54,485 bases of DNA from Hemicentrotus pulcherrimus (lineage: Eukaryota > Echinodermata > Echinoidea > Camarodonta > Strongylocentrotidae): positions 527,576 to 582,060 of the forward strand of contig BEXV01000132.1 of assembly GCA_003118195.1 (NCBI GenBank). The letters are read 5' to 3'. Shown piece after piece: positions 42,201-48,200 of this stretch (its first letter is position 1; every line of letters begins with the position of its first letter). Below the pieces are notes generated by a model that saw only the letters and a program-made list of their open reading frames with translations, had not been told where the DNA came from and made no database searches. The position numbers were made by a program, and so were the translations under genes.

Positions 42201-45200
42201 TCAAAATCTGCGTAAGACTTGAGGGAAAAAGTTGTTTCCCATCTTTTTTCTACTTTTATATCTTTCTGCCCTATTTTCGCTTCCTTCTATTCTCTCTCTG
42301 CAACCTTCTTTATGAACGTGTGTGTGTGTGTTCATGTACGGGTGCGTACTTGTATTACTTAAGTTCTTAACTTTGTATTGTTAATTTACGTGCATTATCT
42401 TGTTATTGTTTGTTTGCAGGGCCCCAATTACAAGCAGATTTCTGCTTCTTAGGGGTCCTAACCATTATATTGTATATTGTATTTTCATTGTAAATTGTTT
42501 TTATACTGGTTGAATAAATGAAATGAAATGAAATGACGTATTGTACCTGGTGTCTCTTAACAATGTCTGTGAGCTTAGCGGCAAGCTTTGGCTCCACACT
42601 TTCATGGATGCAGACTGTGGGCAGGACAAAACACTTGGTCTGCGTCAACGTCTTGGAAATCTGCATGAACATTTCCACATTGCGATCCATGCGTGAAGGT
42701 GAGTGGAAATCAAATCGCCTCCTGGTTTGAACATAAAAGAAGGAATCAAAGAAAACAATGATATTCATAATATTTTACTGGTAAGACTTGCAAGTAAAAC
42801 GTTGCTCTTTCATTAACAATTAATGAAAAAATTGTAAAGCTGCCAATTCCGCATATTTCCCAGCCATGTAGGCTAGTTGTTCAACGTTTTTGGCAGGGTT
42901 GGGGGGTATACTTGTTCATTTTTCTATGCAATTCTGTGGTTCATATATATTTTTTTAAAGATGAAAAACCCCATCTTTTAAGAGGAAATTTCACATTATT
43001 GTATTTAACTTGTTTTATCATCTGGCAGGCATCTCTGCATTCATGACAGTGTAAACGGCAGCATATTTTTTTTCTTCTCCTGAATGAAAGGCCGTTGGGA
43101 TAAAAGAGTAGATGCCCAGATCAAATTTCTACTCACTTACCTGTTGTGTCACAATATACAAACACATGAAGCACACTTTGTCTGTCTTTTTACCCGTTGA
43201 TTAAAGTGACATATGTAAACAAGGTTTAAATGATATTCTTGGCAAGTGCTGCAGTTGTGTTCACATACAGCAGTTTGTGAAGAAGAACACATTCATTGTA
43301 GAAAGGAATGAATGTTGAATGCAAAGAAATTATCATATTCTTTTTGAGACACTTTAATTAAAGAGATACAACTAAGACAAATATAGTGTTTCAGTCACTG
43401 CAAGAGGAATAGTTACTTTCATAAAAGTGATGTTAAGAAGAGATTATCTCTCACAATAAGGAAAAACTTGTAAAATTCAGATGTCAAGGCCAAGGGTCAC
43501 TTACCATCCCTGTTCACTTTTGAATCGGTACATAGCCATGAGAACATTACAAAGGCCTCCTCCAGACTTGAAATCCAGAAAGACCTTTTGCTGTAAGAAG
43601 ACAAGGAGTTTAAATGACTGAACTCTTACCATGCTAGGGGATTGCTCATTAAGTTTTTGCTTATTTAAGATTTTAGCAACATTTGAATAATGCTTGCTAA
43701 TTGTTGAACCCCTTGAAAGCACACCTACTACAGCAAAATGAAGTGTCCATAAGAAGAAGCAAATTGCATATCCTTTGGCCTTTCCACTTGTAATAACATA
43801 TTTCTTTTACTCAATTCTTTTATAGAGAATACTAGTATCGGTATTATGAAATGAGTTTACTTTAGTCATGAAAATTCTGTTCATCTGTAAAGAATTATTT
43901 AAAGAAAAACTGTGCTATATCTACAATAATCTCCAAAATTGTGTAAGCTACTATAAAATGTTTCTTAAATATTTATTTTTCACTTTTTGTATAGAGTTAC
44001 ATGTTCAATAGACTAAGCTAAACAATACAAATTGCCTAGCCTGTAACATGTGACCAAACGCACATGAACTACCCTCCAAGCAAGAGTGAATTATATTAAT
44101 ATATGTAATTATTTTAATTGATTTATCTTGCCAGTTAAAGTTGAAAATACATTATTTTACTTACAGGCACCCTGGTTAGAGGAGGATTGCTGATATGTTT
44201 TCCAAAGGCATCTTCCTGGAACTGTATAAGCTGAGCAAGCATACTTGCAATGCTCTTATTGGTCGGCGGCTCAGCCTGGATCCACTGTAAGACAATATCA
44301 ATATTGGTTTATGAAAACATAACAATCATATGAATGCATATGAAACAAAAATCTCAAAGTGTGCTATGCTTAGATGGTAGCTTGATTGGGAAGAGTGTCA
44401 GTGAAAATGCACTTCCAACTCATGGCGTCAAAAGTTCAAGATTCAAATGAAGAAAAGGTCATGCTGAACAAGATTTCGGAAAGCTTCATTACAGTTTGTG
44501 ATGCTAAGATTAGCCCTACAAATAAATCCAGGTACCTTGGTGTTGTCATCGATTTGACCTCTTAATCCTCATATTTCCCACACATGTAAAGCCATTAAAT
44601 CCTAATAAAGTTCACAACCTTCACACATCCAAAGATTCCTGACACCTAAGGCTACTGAAACCAAATGGTTCATTCCCTCTCCTCTTCCTGCTTAATCTTT
44701 TGCAATTCTCTTCTGAATGTGATACATCTTCCTGACTAAAAGCTGCAATGCCTCCAACAACTCCAGAACTCAGTGGCCCGACTTGTCGCACTCACGTAAG
44801 GAACCACTCACATCTCTCCCAACCTTCAGGCACTGTACTTAAACTTACCGGGGTGTATGTATTTTGCTTTCCTTCTTGAATTACTTGATAGACATACATT
44901 TATGTCCACAAATATACAATTTTCTCACAACTGCGCCAGGAGCGTCAATTTTGACAGACATGGCACATTATAAATGTTCACTATTATTAATATTATACAT
45001 TGTTTTGACAGTACACTTGTAAATACTTTATCACCCAAGTCATTTTGTTCTTGTACCATTGGTAATAGCACTTCCTCAGGCAATGTGCCTAATATAGCGC
45101 CATCTATTACTGTTCACTTGATATTAAACACTCGGAAGTCTACATGAACATGGTTGTGCTGAGGTTCAAGAATCCCCTTTTTGCCAGCGCATCAAGGACA

Positions 45201-48200
45201 TTTAAGTCATAAGATTGTTCTGGTCAGGGCAAAGAGGTTAATTTTGTTATATTTAATGTCTTTTATGAATTGTCAAAACATAAAGTGTAAATTAGTGTGT
45301 GTGTGTGTTTTGAACTTCATACTGAGAGATGTTGATGTTAGTATGTAATGTAATACATGTAAGCCCATGCTCTAATGATATATGTACAATTGATTTTATA
45401 TTAGAACAAGGATAACAATAAAGATACTGCTAATAATTTGAAGATATATTATGAGAGTGCTAAAGCACAGGGTAGAGATTCAGAGTTTATAATTGTTTAG
45501 TTCATCGTTTATTCAAGCTATAGTGAAGTCTAGTTGAGACACTTGTAGTGTGAGTTTGCAGATGGACTAGATTAAAAACTGGGTTTACTTTAATAGGTAA
45601 TGAAGATCTTGACAAAATGTACATTATTTTATGAGTTTCTCAAAGAGACTGTGTTATTGCTATATTGCTGATGCTATCACTATGAACATGACGGACAAAG
45701 AAAACGGACAAAATATACAGTTCCTCAGGTAGAATAAGGAACATCCCTCTACTGCTATTATGTAAAAAGGTGAATATGCATGTGTCACCTGTTTTACATA
45801 ATAGCAGTGAAGCGATGTTCCTTTGTCTACCTGAGGAACTGTATATTTTGTCCGCTTTCTTTGTAAGTCATGTTCATAGTGTATGCTGTACTTATTTATG
45901 ATTCTTTATCACAGAATAAAACGAATGAAATATGGGATGAATTGGTATGGAATGAAATGGTTACTCCAATTAAGCTACGAATTCCCGTAGAATCCTTTGT
46001 TCAGACATGTTTATTTGTCATCAACCTCGCTGCAGCCACATACATTGTTGTGTGTACTACATGTAGGCCTGAGTCGGTACGGTCGGTCACACCGAGTCCC
46101 GACCGTCGCCATCAGGTCCCGGTTTTGTTTTTTGGAAACAAAGGCTCCTAAAAAATAATGAAATATGTAAGATGCACACCACTACAATTAATCCACCTTA
46201 AAACTGGAGTATTTCATTTTTACCAATCATATTCTAGCTCATCCTGAATCAATCCGAACTGCCGATACAAATATGGGTTGCAAAGCAGTTCGCTGCATGG
46301 GATGGTGACGTTGTTGCCAGCACAGCTAGCTAGCTACTGTACTTGCTTCCGGGTCTCGGCAGGATGCATAAATCAATTTTTAAAAAACATTAATGTTAGA
46401 ATAATAAAACGACTTTCTAAAAAATTCTTCTTTAGATCTAGATCTACAACATAACGATCAAATAATTTTTTAAAGACAAAATAATTATCTTCTCTTTTTA
46501 AAAGCTGAAAATTACTTGGTAATCACAACAACAATCGATACTGATGTCTGTGGTTCGGACTCGTCACGGAAGGAATTTGTATACACTTCATTAGCTGTAA
46601 TCGGTCCCAAAACGAACCCAAACAAATACATGTGATCGTACCAAGAAATCATTCAAAACTACGAGAGTACAATTGGAAAGACAACTACTCAAAATTACCG
46701 TAAACAGATAGAGGTCTACATAACTTGTTTTTAGATCTCCGTAGGGGCAAGGAAGTCTTGCCGATAATAATTTTTAGATCTCCGTAGGGCAATCAGCTAA
46801 TCAGCCATACCATGCATCAAGTCTTCCGTCTTCTTTGGGCATGGCTAATCGTGAACAACCACGGATTTAAGTCTTTTGTCAACTGTTTTTCGCATCGCCA
46901 GCGCGCGGTTCGGGAACCCCGAAACCCGCAGAGCGCCAATGAAAAAAAACGTCCGTCATTAACAGTAGGGGCGCTGGTCCAAGAATAAGGATCATCTTCA
47001 TAAACGAGGATCGTCTTCTTTAACACAGACCGATGCGTCCTCAAAAATGAGGACCGTCTGCATTTTTGCAGACGTGTCATATTTTTCGTTGTCACATTGG
47101 CGATGCAGAAAACGGATTCTGCAATGATTTTCTTGATGCATTTTACATTGATTTTGTACAGAGACCTTCACATTATGAGCAACAAATCCTTGGGAAGACG
47201 GACAACCCATAAAAGTAGACGGACAACTAGAGTCTAGGGTGATTTTCCCCCGGGGAATCCATTTTTGGCATCCCCAGCGGGCCGTTCTGTAACATGAAAC
47301 CTCCAGAGCGCTGATGAAAAAAAACGTCCTCGAAAATGCAGACGACCCTTATTTTTGAGGACGCATTTTGTACTCGTTTAAGAGGATATCCTTGTTTATG
47401 AGGACGATCCTCATTCTCGGACCAGCACCCCTACTGATTAACTAAGAGATATAAAAGGTACATATATTTCTGCAGCTTGCAGTGTAGTCTACATACACAT
47501 GTAGATCTATTACCAAATCCGACATTTCCGAATTCGTCCATGAAGGTTTATTACTGGTTGCCGGACTGCCGATATCGGAAGACTTCCAATTCTGAGTTTG
47601 AACGAACGTAGGGTAGAGCACCCAGTATTCGGTCCATTCCCAGTATTCGGTCAGACAGCCATTTCAACAGCTGTAACAATTTTTAAAATAATTAATGAGC
47701 TGCAAAACTTGCACAAACCAGGCAGCTAAACAACTTTTCCCAACTCTCAAAATTAAATCAGATATAGAGTCTAGTCTAGGAAAGATCTCCAACTTAGCTC
47801 GAAATCGATCAGTGTCGCACCACTTGCTGCACTTCCGCGTTCTGTTGGCACATGTGCTAACACGCATAGCCATATGCAGAAGTCTATTGCGAAACAACTT
47901 TGTGTGCTGTCACAATGAATTTAGTATGTGTGTGAAGAGAATCACTTTCGTGTTCACTCCATCGAATCGAATTTGCAAATGATGCACTTGCCGATGTGCA
48001 AGTTTTATCTATACGATACCCTTGCCATGCGGTATCGCTCGTCCAGTATTCGGTCAACGCATTGACAATCAGTGCTTTATCGCGCAATTGTGTGAAAATA
48101 GCGCGCAAATACGCTTCGCTCCTCGGCAATGGAGATTCAACGCACAAATCGCGTGACCGAATTCTAATCAGCGCGACCGAATTCTGGGCAGAAAAATGCT

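Larger units (their letters stand above)
41657..42546 (-). other. SMARCC2 intron 4
   Basis: About 0.9 kb, mostly a CTTAACCC-type element piece followed by a LINE-like tail. Confidence 0.8.
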
